Of a stretch of 64,000 bases of DNA, positions 45,013-53,904 are shown piece after piece. How positions within the stretch are numbered: position 1 is the stretch's first letter; each line of letters opens with the position of its first letter. Source of the DNA: Draconibacterium aestuarii (GTDB lineage: Bacteria; Bacteroidota; Bacteroidia; Bacteroidales; Prolixibacteraceae); contig JAPOHD010000065.1 of NCBI GenBank assembly GCA_026671195.1, forward strand, positions 1 through 64,000, read 5' to 3'. A model generated the notes under the pieces. That model made no database searches. It was not told where the DNA came from and saw nothing but the letters and a program-made list of their open reading frames with translations. The position numbers and the translations under genes are program-made.

Positions 45013-45064
45013 AAATAGATAATTTGATTTTTCGTATAACAAGTTTGAATGATTATAGACTGAT

Positions 45065-45080
45065 CGGAATATATATTCCG
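45065..45080 (-). promoter_or_regulatory. 16-bp perfect palindrome upstream of the minus-strand susC
   Basis: CGGAATATATATTCCG is self-complementary and lies 52 bp before the start codon of the minus-strand susC. It could be an operator dimer site or a leader hairpin. Confidence 0.6.
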
Positions 45081-45667
45081 TTTATAAGTATTTATTATAA
45101 GTTTTTTTGATCCGGAAATAGAATTGATTCACTGGCGTTTTTTTATTGCGTTAGAAAAATATTAAAATATTGCTTACTGTTAATCTGACAATAACAGGTG
45201 CAATATAGTAATTTTTATTTCTGATTTTAAAGAAATATTAACAGATATTTCAGAAAAAAAACGTTAGGTACTTATAGTCAGTGTGTTAAAGATTGTAAAA
45301 TTAACAATTAGGCTTTTAGGTAGTTTATAGTCATTTTTTCATAAATTACTCAACAATAATATTTTATTGATCAGTAAATCGTAACAATTTGATACTTCCT
45401 TACGTTTAGGTAAGAAAAATGCACTGTTTGCGAGTTTGTAGAATTCCTTTGTCGGCGGGACAAGAAAAGTGTTAGTGTGACACAATGCAATATATATATG
45501 TTTTTTAACATGTAGGAAGAATGAAAGAGAATAATTTGTATTTTCTACATTTAGAACATCAAACTAATTCTCTTTCTTAAAATAATTTAAGAATAATTAA
45601 AAACTAACATAACTAACAATACAAACTAAACTGCCTATGAAAATTTAGATCAACACATTAATTGTTA

Positions 45668-45685
45668 AAATCTGTTAACAGATTT
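45668..45685 (+). promoter_or_regulatory. 18-bp perfect palindrome upstream of the plus-strand susC
   Basis: AAATCTGTTAACAGATTT is self-complementary, centred on GTTAAC, and ends 54 bp before the start codon of the plus-strand susC. Its sequence differs from the palindrome of the divergent gene, suggesting separate control. Confidence 0.6.
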
Positions 45686-45739
45686 CTAATAATAAACCAC
45701 AATCAAATTTCTATTTATTAATACCAAAACTTAAAATCT

Positions 45740-48700
45740 ATGGAAAAAAATCCTTTAAAAGGTTTTTTAACCTTTCTTATGTGTGCCATTTTTCTGGCAT
45801 TTTCTCTTGGTTCTTATGCACAAACAACGGTATCCGGTACTATTACTGGTGAAGATGGTGGTGCAATTCCAGGAGTTTCGATTGTAATTCAAGGTACAAC
45901 GCAGGGAACTATTAGCGACATCGACGGTAATTATACTTTGGTGTTGTCTGATGGTGCCGAAATTCTGGTGTTCTCCTACATTGGAATGTTAACTCAAGAG
46001 ATTGAAATCGCCGGAAAAACAACCATCAATGTTGTTATGAAAGCCGATGTTATTGGAGTTGAAGAAGTAGTTGTAGTTGGCTACGGTACGCAACGAAAAA
46101 TGACAGTAACTGGTGCTGTAAGTTCGGTAGACGAATCGGAACTTCGTGCAGTGCCCGCTGCCAGTGCTGCATCAAAACTTCAGGGTCGTGTTGCCGGGGT
46201 TACCATCACCAACGACAATACGCCGGGTGGAGAAGCTACTGTAAGAATTCGCGGAATTGGATCGGTGAATAATAACGATCCTCTATACATTATTGATGGA
46301 GTTCCGACATCAGGAGGATTAAGCCAAATTAATCCCAATGATATTGAAACCATGTCAGTTTTGAAAGATGCTTCGTCTTCAGCGATTTATGGAGTACGCG
46401 CAGCAAACGGAGTTATTTTGGTTACTACCAAAAAAGGAAAAGCCGGAAAACCAAAATTAAGCTTTGATGCCCGTTACGGAGTACAACGTGCAGTAAATGA
46501 GTTAGATCTTCTGAACACACAGGAATATGGTGATTTGTTGTGGCTGGAATCAAAAAATATTGGTCTTCAGCAAGGCGATAACGGATGGGGAAATGCACAG
46601 TACGGTTATGGTGCATCGCCTGTAATTCCTGATTATATTATTCCTGCAGGAGCTATGGCAGGGGAGGTTGATGAAAGTACCTACAGTTATCCTTCTCCTT
46701 ATAATGCAATAACCCGTGCAAATAAATTAGGTACAAACTGGTATGATGAAATATTGGAACCTGCACCAATTCAGGAATACAACTTAGCTGTAAGTGGTGG
46801 CTCTGAAAAAGGAACTTATGCATTCTCGGGTGGTTACATGAGTCAGGATGGTATTGTAAAAACAACTGGCTTTGAGCGTTATTCGCTTCGCTCAAATGCA
46901 TATGCTAAAATTAATGATTGGATTGAAATTGGTGAGAGTTTGGGAGCAACTTATACCGATCGTACAGGAATGGGAACTAATAATGATGAGGGAAATGCTA
47001 TTTCGCAGGTTTATCGTATGCAGCCTATTATTCCGGTTTACGATATTATGGGTAATTATGCCGGTACACAAGCCAGTACAACCGGAAACGGACAAAATCC
47101 TTTAGCCGTTCTTGAAAGGGATGCGGATGATTACAGCCGCGATTTCAGGGTGTTGGCGAATGCTTATATTCAGTTTAATCTGTCTCCCTATTTGTCTGTA
47201 AAGTCATTAATTGGTGCCGACTATTCTACAACACGTGTGAAAGACCGTTTTATTAAAAATCCGGAATTCTCGGAAGCAAAACCAGCTGATATATTAACAG
47301 AGGAATTTTATGGAACTTTGCAGTACAACTGGATAAATACATTTAATTATAAAAGGACCATAAATGATGCGCATAATTTTAATGTTTTATTTGGAACAGA
47401 AGCTGTAAAATGGGATTACGATTGGTTTGACGCAAGTCGTTCTACCTATGCGAGTACCGATTTAGATTATATGGTACTGGATGCCGGTGAAAAAGATCAA
47501 ACCGCAAATGGTTCGTTCGACGAGTGGTCAACATTCTCTTATTTTGGCCGTATTAACTATGATTACCTTGGTAAATACCTGGCCGAAGTAGTTCTTCGTC
47601 GCGATGCCTCTTCTCGTTTCTCTGAAGATAATCGTTGGGGAACCTTCCCTGCCTTCTCTCTTGGATGGCGTATGTCGGAAGAAGCATTTCTTGAAAATAC
47701 AGCCTGGTTAGACAATCTGAAAGTTCGTTTCGGTTGGGGAAAAAACGGTAATGATAATGTTGGCGGTTATTACAATGCTTACACAACTTACCGGGTTTAT
47801 AACGGAGAATCATATTATAGCCTTTCCGGTTCTGATGGAGCTACTGATGCAGGTATTCATAAGTACAAATTAGGTAATCCTGATGGAAAATGGGAAGCCA
47901 GTGTAACTACAAACTTAGGAGTTGATATGACTATGTTCAATAAGCTGGAAGTTAATTTGGACATATTTAGTCGTAAAACTACCGACATGCTTTATAATCA
48001 GAGCTTGCCTGACACATACGGTAATTTGGAACTTCCTGCCGTTAACATTGGGGAAATGAAGAATACAGGTTTTGATTTGATGATTGGATATCATGAAACA
48101 ATTGCTAAAGATCTTGAACTGAGTGTGAGAGCCAATGTTTCTCATTATAAAAACGAGATCGTAAAACTGAATGAAAATCCGAATGAGATCTTGTATGGTC
48201 CTTCGTTGAGACAGAATGTTTATACCGCAAGTATGACCGGAGAACCTATTTCTTCTTTCTATGGTTACATTGTTGATGGAATTTTTAATTCGTGGGACGA
48301 AGTTAATGCACATGTTCCGTACGGTACAGACTCATTTGACGAAGATTCATACAGTCAACCCGGAGTTTTTAAATACCGTGATGTAACTGGCGATGGAAAA
48401 ATAACACCGGATGACCGCACTATAATTGGAAGTCCTCACCCTGATTTTACTTACGGGCTGAATATTGACCTGAATTATAAAAACTGGGATTTAACCATGT
48501 TCTTCCAGGGATCTCAGGGGAATGATCTGATTAACTACGTAAATCGCTGGATCATGTTTAATAACTTTTCCGGAAACAGAGGAAAAGAGCGCTTGTACGA
48601 ATCATGGACTGCTGACAGATACAGCTCAGGAGCAACAATTTCACAGCCAATGGCCGTTCGCGATGATGCAGTAATGCAAAAAAACTCTTCATTCTTTATC

Positions 48701-48955
48701 GAAGATGGTTCGTATTTGAGAATGAAAGATTTGCAGATTGGTTATACCTTACCTTCATCTATGCTTAATTCTTACGGAATCGGGGGAGTTAGAGTATATG
48801 TGCAGGCAACTAACTTATTTACTATAACCAGCTACAGTGGTTTAGATCCTGAACTTTCCAATCCAGATGATAATCCGGATCGTTTAATGGGAGTTGATGA
48901 AGGAATTTATCCAACTTCACAGATTTTCATGTTTGGAATTAATATGAACTTTTAA
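45740..48955 (+). CDS. SusC/RagA family TonB-dependent transporter
   Basis: 1071 aa. Signal peptide (about 1-27, ending SLGSYAQ), CarboxypepD_reg-like domain (about 29-105: VSGTITGEDGGAIPGVSIVIQGT), GVEEVVVVGYGTQRKMTVTGA, the plug with PLYIIDGVPTSGGLSQINPNDIETMSVLKDASSSAIYG, then a beta-barrel ending MFGINMNF. It is followed 10 bp later by its susD. Equal in length to the divergent SusC but clearly different in barrel sequence, so probably a different ligand. Confidence 0.95.
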   Translation: MEKNPLKGFLTFLMCAIFLAFSLGSYAQTTVSGTITGEDGGAIPGVSIVIQGTTQGTISDIDGNYTLVLSDGAEILVFSYIGMLTQEIEIAGKTTINVVMKADVIGVEEVVVVGYGTQRKMTVTGAVSSVDESELRAVPAASAASKLQGRVAGVTITNDNTPGGEATVRIRGIGSVNNNDPLYIIDGVPTSGGLSQINPNDIETMSVLKDASSSAIYGVRAANGVILVTTKKGKAGKPKLSFDARYGVQRAVNELDLLNTQEYGDLLWLESKNIGLQQGDNGWGNAQYGYGASPVIPDYIIPAGAMAGEVDESTYSYPSPYNAITRANKLGTNWYDEILEPAPIQEYNLAVSGGSEKGTYAFSGGYMSQDGIVKTTGFERYSLRSNAYAKINDWIEIGESLGATYTDRTGMGTNNDEGNAISQVYRMQPIIPVYDIMGNYAGTQASTTGNGQNPLAVLERDADDYSRDFRVLANAYIQFNLSPYLSVKSLIGADYSTTRVKDRFIKNPEFSEAKPADILTEEFYGTLQYNWINTFNYKRTINDAHNFNVLFGTEAVKWDYDWFDASRSTYASTDLDYMVLDAGEKDQTANGSFDEWSTFSYFGRINYDYLGKYLAEVVLRRDASSRFSEDNRWGTFPAFSLGWRMSEEAFLENTAWLDNLKVRFGWGKNGNDNVGGYYNAYTTYRVYNGESYYSLSGSDGATDAGIHKYKLGNPDGKWEASVTTNLGVDMTMFNKLEVNLDIFSRKTTDMLYNQSLPDTYGNLELPAVNIGEMKNTGFDLMIGYHETIAKDLELSVRANVSHYKNEIVKLNENPNEILYGPSLRQNVYTASMTGEPISSFYGYIVDGIFNSWDEVNAHVPYGTDSFDEDSYSQPGVFKYRDVTGDGKITPDDRTIIGSPHPDFTYGLNIDLNYKNWDLTMFFQGSQGNDLINYVNRWIMFNNFSGNRGKERLYESWTADRYSSGATISQPMAVRDDAVMQKNSSFFIEDGSYLRMKDLQIGYTLPSSMLNSYGIGGVRVYVQATNLFTITSYSGLDPELSNPDDNPDRLMGVDEGIYPTSQIFMFGINMNF

Positions 48956-48965
48956 CCACATTTAA

Positions 48966-50696
48966 ATGAAAAGAATTATGAAAAAAGTAATATATCTAAC
49001 AATCTTGCTTTCCGTTGGTTTGCTTTATTCTTGTGGTGATGATTTCTTTAACATCAAACCCAAAGGACAAGGATCTCCATCAACGTTAACGACTAAAACA
49101 GGAATTGATTATTTATTAACTGGTACCTATGCCGTAGTTGACGGAACGCATTTAGGTACCAGTGGAACAGTGTGGGCAAGCTCTGTTTCGAACTGGGTAT
49201 GGGGAAGTATTGCTTCTGACGATGCCTACAAAGGATCAAGTTATGGCGACCAGGCAACTATTAATCCGGTAGAAGGCTTTTTTGCCGATGCCGACAACGG
49301 TTATGTCGATAATCACTGGGAAGGTTTGTATGATGGCGTTGTGCGTGCAAACGATGTACTACGTTATTTGCCTGATACTGAAGATATGAGTGATGCTGAA
49401 AAAACGGAAGCCGAAGCTCAGGCTAAATTTTTACGTGCACACTTTTATGTTGAACTAACAAAAGTTCATGGTAAAGTACCGTACGTCGATGAAAATACAG
49501 AAGATGCAAAAACGGTTGCGAATGACCATATATTGTGGCCTGAGATTGAAACTGACATGAAATTTGCGGCTGATAATCTACCTGATTCATGGACTGCCAA
49601 GGGGCGTGCATCGAGTTGGGCAGCAAAAACTTATCTGGCACGTATTTATTTATTGCAAGGAAAACACGCTGAAGCCAAGCCTTTATTGGACGATGTGTAT
49701 TCAAACGGACCTTTCCAGCTTGTAGAAAGTTTTGAGCAAAATTACATGATTGCAACAAACAACAACAAAGAGTCGATATTTGAAATTCAATATGCCACAA
49801 ATGATGGAGCTTCCGGTTCGCCTAACGCAGGTTGGGGAGACGCACTGAATTTTCCTCACGGAGTTGCCGGTACCGGTACTTGCTGTGGTTTCTTTCAACC
49901 TACGCATAGTTTGGTAAGCGCTTATGTGGTTGGCGATGATGGTCTGCCCATGTTGGATAATACCTACACTGCCGACGACATGTTGCCTTACGATCCTGAT
50001 TTAAGTGATGGTAACAATATTGCGTATGATGGACCTTTGGATCCACGTTTGGATCATACCGTTGGACGTCCGGGAATACCTTATTTAGATTGGGGTATCC
50101 ACCAGGGAGAAGGATGGATTCGCGATCCCAGCAATGGTGGTCCTTACCTGTACAAGAAGAATATGTTTAAACAAGCCGAAAAAGGTTTAGCCACTACCAC
50201 CGGTTGGGCCACTGGGGTTAATCCAAACAACTTCCGTAAATTCCGTTTGGCGCATGTAATTTTGTGGTTAGCCGAATGTGAAGCTCAGGTTGGATCTTTG
50301 GAAAGGGCAACCTCTTTGGTAAATGAAATCCGTAACCGGGCAAAAGCATCTAATGTGGTGACTTTGTCGGATGGTACACCTGCCGCTAATTATAAGGTTG
50401 AACCTTATGGCGAAACATTCGCATCGAAAGAAGTTGCAATGAAAGCCATTCAGCTTGAGTTAAGACTGGAATTTGCAATGGAAGGACTTCGTTTCTTTGA
50501 CCTGGTTCGCTGGGGAATTGCTGACGATGTAATAAATAACTACCTGGATGTTGAAGGAACTAAAATGGCTCATTTAGCAGGAAAAACTTTTGTTGCAGGA
50601 AAACATGAGAAATGGCCGATTCCGCAAACGCAAAGAGATCTTTCTGTTGACGAATCGGGTAATACCGTACTGGAACAAACCGATGGATATAATTAA
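48966..50696 (+). CDS. SusD/RagB family lipoprotein
   Basis: 576 aa. Signal peptide with lipobox VGLLYSC (Cys 23); an in-frame ATG four codons later is an alternative start. SusD signatures: NHWEGLYDGVVRANDVLRYL, EAQAKFLRAHFYVELTKVHGKVPYV and, near the end, LRLEFAMEGLRFFDLVRWGIAD and KWPIPQTQRDLS. Forms the surface lid of the SusC encoded directly upstream. No glycoside hydrolase or SGBP follows; a terminator comes 16 bp after the stop. Confidence 0.93.
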   Translation: MKRIMKKVIYLTILLSVGLLYSCGDDFFNIKPKGQGSPSTLTTKTGIDYLLTGTYAVVDGTHLGTSGTVWASSVSNWVWGSIASDDAYKGSSYGDQATINPVEGFFADADNGYVDNHWEGLYDGVVRANDVLRYLPDTEDMSDAEKTEAEAQAKFLRAHFYVELTKVHGKVPYVDENTEDAKTVANDHILWPEIETDMKFAADNLPDSWTAKGRASSWAAKTYLARIYLLQGKHAEAKPLLDDVYSNGPFQLVESFEQNYMIATNNNKESIFEIQYATNDGASGSPNAGWGDALNFPHGVAGTGTCCGFFQPTHSLVSAYVVGDDGLPMLDNTYTADDMLPYDPDLSDGNNIAYDGPLDPRLDHTVGRPGIPYLDWGIHQGEGWIRDPSNGGPYLYKKNMFKQAEKGLATTTGWATGVNPNNFRKFRLAHVILWLAECEAQVGSLERATSLVNEIRNRAKASNVVTLSDGTPAANYKVEPYGETFASKEVAMKAIQLELRLEFAMEGLRFFDLVRWGIADDVINNYLDVEGTKMAHLAGKTFVAGKHEKWPIPQTQRDLSVDESGNTVLEQTDGYN

Positions 50697-50711
50697 TAGA
50701 TTTTAAAAGTG

Positions 50712-50749
50712 AAAAAAGGAGTTGTCATTCTATAGGCAACTCCTTTTTT
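50712..50749 (+). terminator. Rho-independent terminator of the plus-strand susCD operon
   Basis: AAAAAAGGAGTTG (50712-50724) pairs exactly with CAACTCCTTTTTT (50737-50749) around a 12-base loop, ending in a seven-T run. It lies 16 bp after the susD stop codon. Confidence 0.92.
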
Positions 50750-50764
50750 TAGATTCAGAATTTT

Positions 50765-51187
50765 ATGAAAAGTTTTTTTGATACAACAAAGGGGTTTATC
50801 ATTTTGTGGATGGTTGTTTTTTTTGTGGGTTGTTCGTCAAATGGCTCAGGGAAGGGCGAAACAAAAAGCATTCAAATTGATAGTGAAGTAGAAAATACAA
50901 TCACCTACGAATTGGGAGTTTTAAAAATGGATGATCAAAAAGAACTAACACTCCAATTGCAAAATCTTTTACAGGTTCCTGTTGTAGTAAACGATATTAA
51001 GGGATTTTGCGGATGTACAATGCCGCGCTTCGATAAAGAACCTATTCTTCCCGGTAGATCGTCGGAAGTAAGTATCATTTTTATGGCTCATCAAACAGGA
51101 ATTTTTAATAAAGAATTAAAAATGTATTTAAGTTCACAGGATAAACCGGTGAGTATCATCTTTAATGGTGAAATTGTAAAACGCTAA
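50765..51187 (+). CDS. DUF1573 lipoprotein
   Basis: 140 aa. Lipoprotein signal ending VVFFVGC (Cys 23). A single beta-sandwich of the DUF1573 (ASPM/HYDIN-like) type (about 40-140): YELGVLKMDDQKELTLQLQN, then the hallmark GFCGCTMPRFDKEPILPG and the closing IIFNGEI strand. In Bacteroidota such proteins are short envelope lipoproteins without assigned function. It lies just behind the susCD terminator and reads the same way, so it could be expressed by read-through. Confidence 0.82.
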   Translation: MKSFFDTTKGFIILWMVVFFVGCSSNGSGKGETKSIQIDSEVENTITYELGVLKMDDQKELTLQLQNLLQVPVVVNDIKGFCGCTMPRFDKEPILPGRSSEVSIIFMAHQTGIFNKELKMYLSSQDKPVSIIFNGEIVKR

Positions 51188-51417
51188 TTACTCCTTGACA
51201 AATAACTTCACACAAAACAGGAATGCATGACACGCATCATTCATTAGCTAAAAATCTCTTTTGAAATAGCCAATACGCCTTTCTTTTTTAGGAAGTATTT
51301 CATTTCGTTTGTCGATCTAAAAACTTGCCCTATCTTTATTTCGCAAAATTGCTCAACGCAGTTTTGCATAATTATTTAGTCAGGGTTCTTAATTCTTATA
51401 TCTCAACTCTTATTTGA

Positions 51418-52650
51418 ATGGCATTAAACTACATTTTCATATTCTTTTTTTTGGTTGCCTTTGTTATTGCTTTGGCCCGGCTTATTTTTTTAGGCGATGT
51501 GGAGGTTTTTCCCGAAATGGTGAAAGCCACTTTTGATATGGCAAAAACCGGTTTCGAAATTTCGTTGGGATTAACAGGTGTTTTAACGCTTTGGATGGGA
51601 ATAATGAAAATAGGGGAGAAAGGTGGAATTGTGCATGTGTTTTCGCGTTTAATCGGCCCGTTTTTTCATAAACTGTTCCCCGAATTGGGGAAAGAGCACC
51701 CGGCACACAGCTCAATACTGATGAACATTGCCGCCAATATGCTTAACCTCGATAATGCTGCAACGCCAATGGGTTTACAGGCCATGAAAGAAATGCAGGC
51801 CACTAATCCGAATAAAAATACGGCATCCAATGCTCAAATTATGTTTTTGGTGCTGAATACATCAGGATTAACTTTGTTGCCCATTAGTATTATGGTTTAC
51901 AGGGCTCAACTTGGGGCTGTCAATCCATCCGATATTTTTATTCCAATTCTTTTAGCTACTTATTTTTCAACTATTGCCGGATTGATTTCCGTAGCTATCT
52001 ATCAAAAAATAAATCTTCTTGATAAAACCATTCTTGCATATTTAGGTGGATTAACGGTATTTATTATCGGCTTGATCTGGTATTTTTCAACTCTTGAGAA
52101 GGAGGCCATAACTCAGGTATCGAATTTGGCCAGTAACTTTATTTTGTTTACCGTAATAATCGCCTTTATTTTAATGGCGGTTTGGCGAAAGGTGAATGTG
52201 TACGAGGCCTTTATTGAAGGAGCAAAAGATGGGTTTAAAACGGCTGTAAAAATTATACCTTACCTGGTTGCCATTTTGGTAGCTATCGGAGTTTTTCGTG
52301 CTTCGGGAGCTCTTGATTGGATGGTTTCTGGTGTTACCTGGGGATTTGAGCAATTGGGAATAAATGCCGATTTTACCCCTGCTTTACCAACTGCTTTAAT
52401 GAAACCGCTTAGCGGCAGTGGTGCGCGTGGAATGATGGTGGATGCCATGACAACTTATGGCGCCGATTCGTTTGTAGGACGCGTTGCCAGTACCGTGCAG
52501 GGGGCCACCGACACTACTTTTTATATTCTGGCCGTGTACTTTGGGGCCGTTGGAATAAAAAATACCCGTTATGCCGTGGTATGCGGACTAATTGCCGACT
52601 TTGTGGGTATTATCGCCTCCGTTTTGTTGGCTTATCTTTTCTTCCATTAA
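51418..52650 (+). CDS. Fused SpmA/SpmB-like nucleoside-recognition membrane protein
   Basis: 410 aa, about 10 transmembrane helices. It contains two Gate (nucleoside-recognition) domains in tandem: an SpmA-like half (about 1-210, with FEISLGLTGVLTLWMGIMKIGEKGG and the NMLNLDNAATPMGLQAMKEMQ motif) and an SpmB-like half (about 220-410, with GFKTAVKIIPYLVAILVAIGVFRASG and PLSGSGARGMMVDAM). Bacillus encodes these as two separate proteins; here they are one chain. It is not evidence for sporulation, since the family is common in non-sporeformers. The substrate is unknown. Confidence 0.85.
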   Translation: MALNYIFIFFFLVAFVIALARLIFLGDVEVFPEMVKATFDMAKTGFEISLGLTGVLTLWMGIMKIGEKGGIVHVFSRLIGPFFHKLFPELGKEHPAHSSILMNIAANMLNLDNAATPMGLQAMKEMQATNPNKNTASNAQIMFLVLNTSGLTLLPISIMVYRAQLGAVNPSDIFIPILLATYFSTIAGLISVAIYQKINLLDKTILAYLGGLTVFIIGLIWYFSTLEKEAITQVSNLASNFILFTVIIAFILMAVWRKVNVYEAFIEGAKDGFKTAVKIIPYLVAILVAIGVFRASGALDWMVSGVTWGFEQLGINADFTPALPTALMKPLSGSGARGMMVDAMTTYGADSFVGRVASTVQGATDTTFYILAVYFGAVGIKNTRYAVVCGLIADFVGIIASVLLAYLFFH

Positions 52651-52711
52651 TCGGAATTTTTACAAATTGAAACAGTTCTGAGTATAAACTCCCTCATTTA
52701 TTTGGGGTGTG

Positions 52712-52996
52712 CCCCTTGGGGATCGTTTAGTGCCCTCGTTTTAACAGAACGTGCCCCTTGGGGATTGGTTTGTGCCCCTTGGGGAAATGCCTGCGCCCTT
52801 TGGGGCCGGATTTGCAAAAATGGGGGATAATATCGTGCCCCTCGGGGATGACTATATGAAACCAGGGGCATTGTTTGCGCCCCTTGGGGCAATGCCTGCC
52901 AGGACAGGGGACAGTTTCGTGCCCCCCGGGGATTGTTTCACAAAAACAGGGGATTGTTCCTTGCCCCTCGGGGATAACGTTGTTTCACTTGGGGAA
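52712..52996. repeat. 21-bp tandem repeat with palindromic CCCCNNGGGG core
   Basis: The core CCCC(TT/TC/CC)GGGG starts at 52712, 52754, 52775, 52838, 52880, 52922 and 52964, with a degenerate copy near 52796. All spacings are multiples of 21. The intervening 21-bp slots hold half-degenerate units that keep only GGGG (for example near 52820, 52865, 52907 and 52949). The unit is roughly GTGCCCCTTGGGGATTGTTT. Because 21 is divisible by 3, heptapeptide-repeat frames run through on both strands (PLGDNFV-like on plus, PQGAxxx-like on minus). It lies between convergent genes. GC content is far above the surroundings. Confidence 0.88.
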
Positions 52997-53015
52997 ATCT
53001 TTCCCTAAGACAGTT

Positions 53016-53426
53016 TTAATTCACCGAATCATAAACCACAACCTTTTCCCATAGGTGCTGGTTCTCTTCCACAAATTTTAAATGAATGGGATCCACCTGG
53101 TAAGCATCCTGGTCGGCCTGCGAATCGAACAGTACCATATACGAAACCGAATAGGAGTGATCAACCACATCGCGGTTTTCTGTTCCGGCCGGAAAACCAA
53201 TGTGGCTCATTTTTATGGTTTTTATTTTTAAAAGCTCATTTGCACCTTTCAGCAATTGCTTTTTATGCGCCTCGTTTTTGGGCTCTTTTAGCCAGAAAAA
53301 AACGTGATGAACCAGCGTTTCGGTGATTTTAACTTCGCCTGCCATGGTCTTTTTTGATAAAGGTAATAATCCGGCGACTGCTAGTCCTGCAGCAGCTTTT
53401 TTAATAAAATTCCTACGGTTTTTCAT
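53016..53426 (-). CDS. Dabb (stress-responsive A/B barrel) protein with Tat-like leader
   Basis: 136 aa. The N-terminus MKNRRNFIKKAAAGLAVAGLLPL has a twin-arginine pattern, so export is likely. The mature domain (about 32-136) is a ferredoxin-like dimeric A/B barrel: LVHHVFFWLKEP, IGFPAGTENRDVVDHSYSVSYMVLFDS and the DAYQVDPIHLKFVE helix, the usual Dabb features. The enzymatic role is unknown. Its start overlaps the DinB-like gene by 14 bp, so it is in an operon with kdsA and that gene. Confidence 0.82.
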   Translation of the reverse strand: MKNRRNFIKKAAAGLAVAGLLPLSKKTMAGEVKITETLVHHVFFWLKEPKNEAHKKQLLKGANELLKIKTIKMSHIGFPAGTENRDVVDHSYSVSYMVLFDSQADQDAYQVDPIHLKFVEENQHLWEKVVVYDSVN

Positions 53427-53901
53427 ATTCTTGTTGGTTTAGTAATTCTTCAATCTCATTTAAATGCAAAACGAAATGACGGAGAAAATCTTCCACCATT
53501 TCTTTGAGCGAAACATATTTGTTTTTATCAGCCATCCATTTTGAATTTAGTTTTTCAGCATTAATATTCTGAATTACATGTGCAAAATGTAAATGCGTAT
53601 ACTTCCAGAGCTGAACTAAATTCTCCCGGTTTTCATCCTGGTAGTTTTGAATGGCTATCCATCTGTTGTTATTACCGTACGTTGCGTAATTTGGAAATTC
53701 AACCGGTGATTCTCTGTACTGCATGTGAATTACACGGTGTGTGTTATTTGAAGCCGAATCGACCATGTGCCCCAGAATTTGTTTGATGTTTCTGTTTTGG
53801 CTGTTTTGGGGTATTGTCATTATCTCTTCTGATAAATCAAGGAGTTTAGTTTCCCGGTTTAATACATCATTTTCTAATTCCGCAGCAAGGGTTGAAAACA
53901 T
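53413..53901 (-). CDS. DinB-like four-helix protein
   Basis: 162 aa, predicted four-helix bundle of the DinB/YfiT type. Histidines at the expected metal-binding places are visible: ILGHMVDSASNNTHRV (helix 2) and a later FLRHFVLHLNEIEELL (last helix). Members of the superfamily act as metal-dependent transferases for small thiols, or are uncharacterised. It sits 3 bp after kdsA and overlaps the Dabb gene. The precise role is unknown. Confidence 0.7.
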   Translation of the reverse strand: MFSTLAAELENDVLNRETKLLDLSEEIMTIPQNSQNRNIKQILGHMVDSASNNTHRVIHMQYRESPVEFPNYATYGNNNRWIAIQNYQDENRENLVQLWKYTHLHFAHVIQNINAEKLNSKWMADKNKYVSLKEMVEDFLRHFVLHLNEIEELLNQQEYEKP

Positions 53902-53904
53902 GAT

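Larger units (their letters stand above)
45013..45739. other. Divergent intergenic region between two susC genes
   Basis: About 730 bp, very AT-rich, no gene. It must hold both susC promoters and leaders. Each gene has a perfect palindrome about 50-55 bp before its start codon (listed separately). No regulator gene (ECF sigma/anti-sigma or hybrid two-component) lies beside either susC in this window. Confidence 0.7.

Noticed and set aside
51418-52650. Evidence for sporulation (SpmA/SpmB)
   Set aside because: The Gate-domain family is common in non-sporulating bacteria; no other sporulation gene is present.
52712-52996. Possible CRISPR array
   Set aside because: The repeats are contiguous 21-bp units on an exact grid with degenerate units between, not constant repeats separated by unique spacers of fixed length, and no cas gene is near.
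52698-53008. Two overlapping heptad-repeat proteins (85 aa plus, 64 aa minus)
   Set aside because: Both frames are a by-product of a 21-bp repeat with a palindromic core; neither has a supported start or family. Listed only as part of the repeat.
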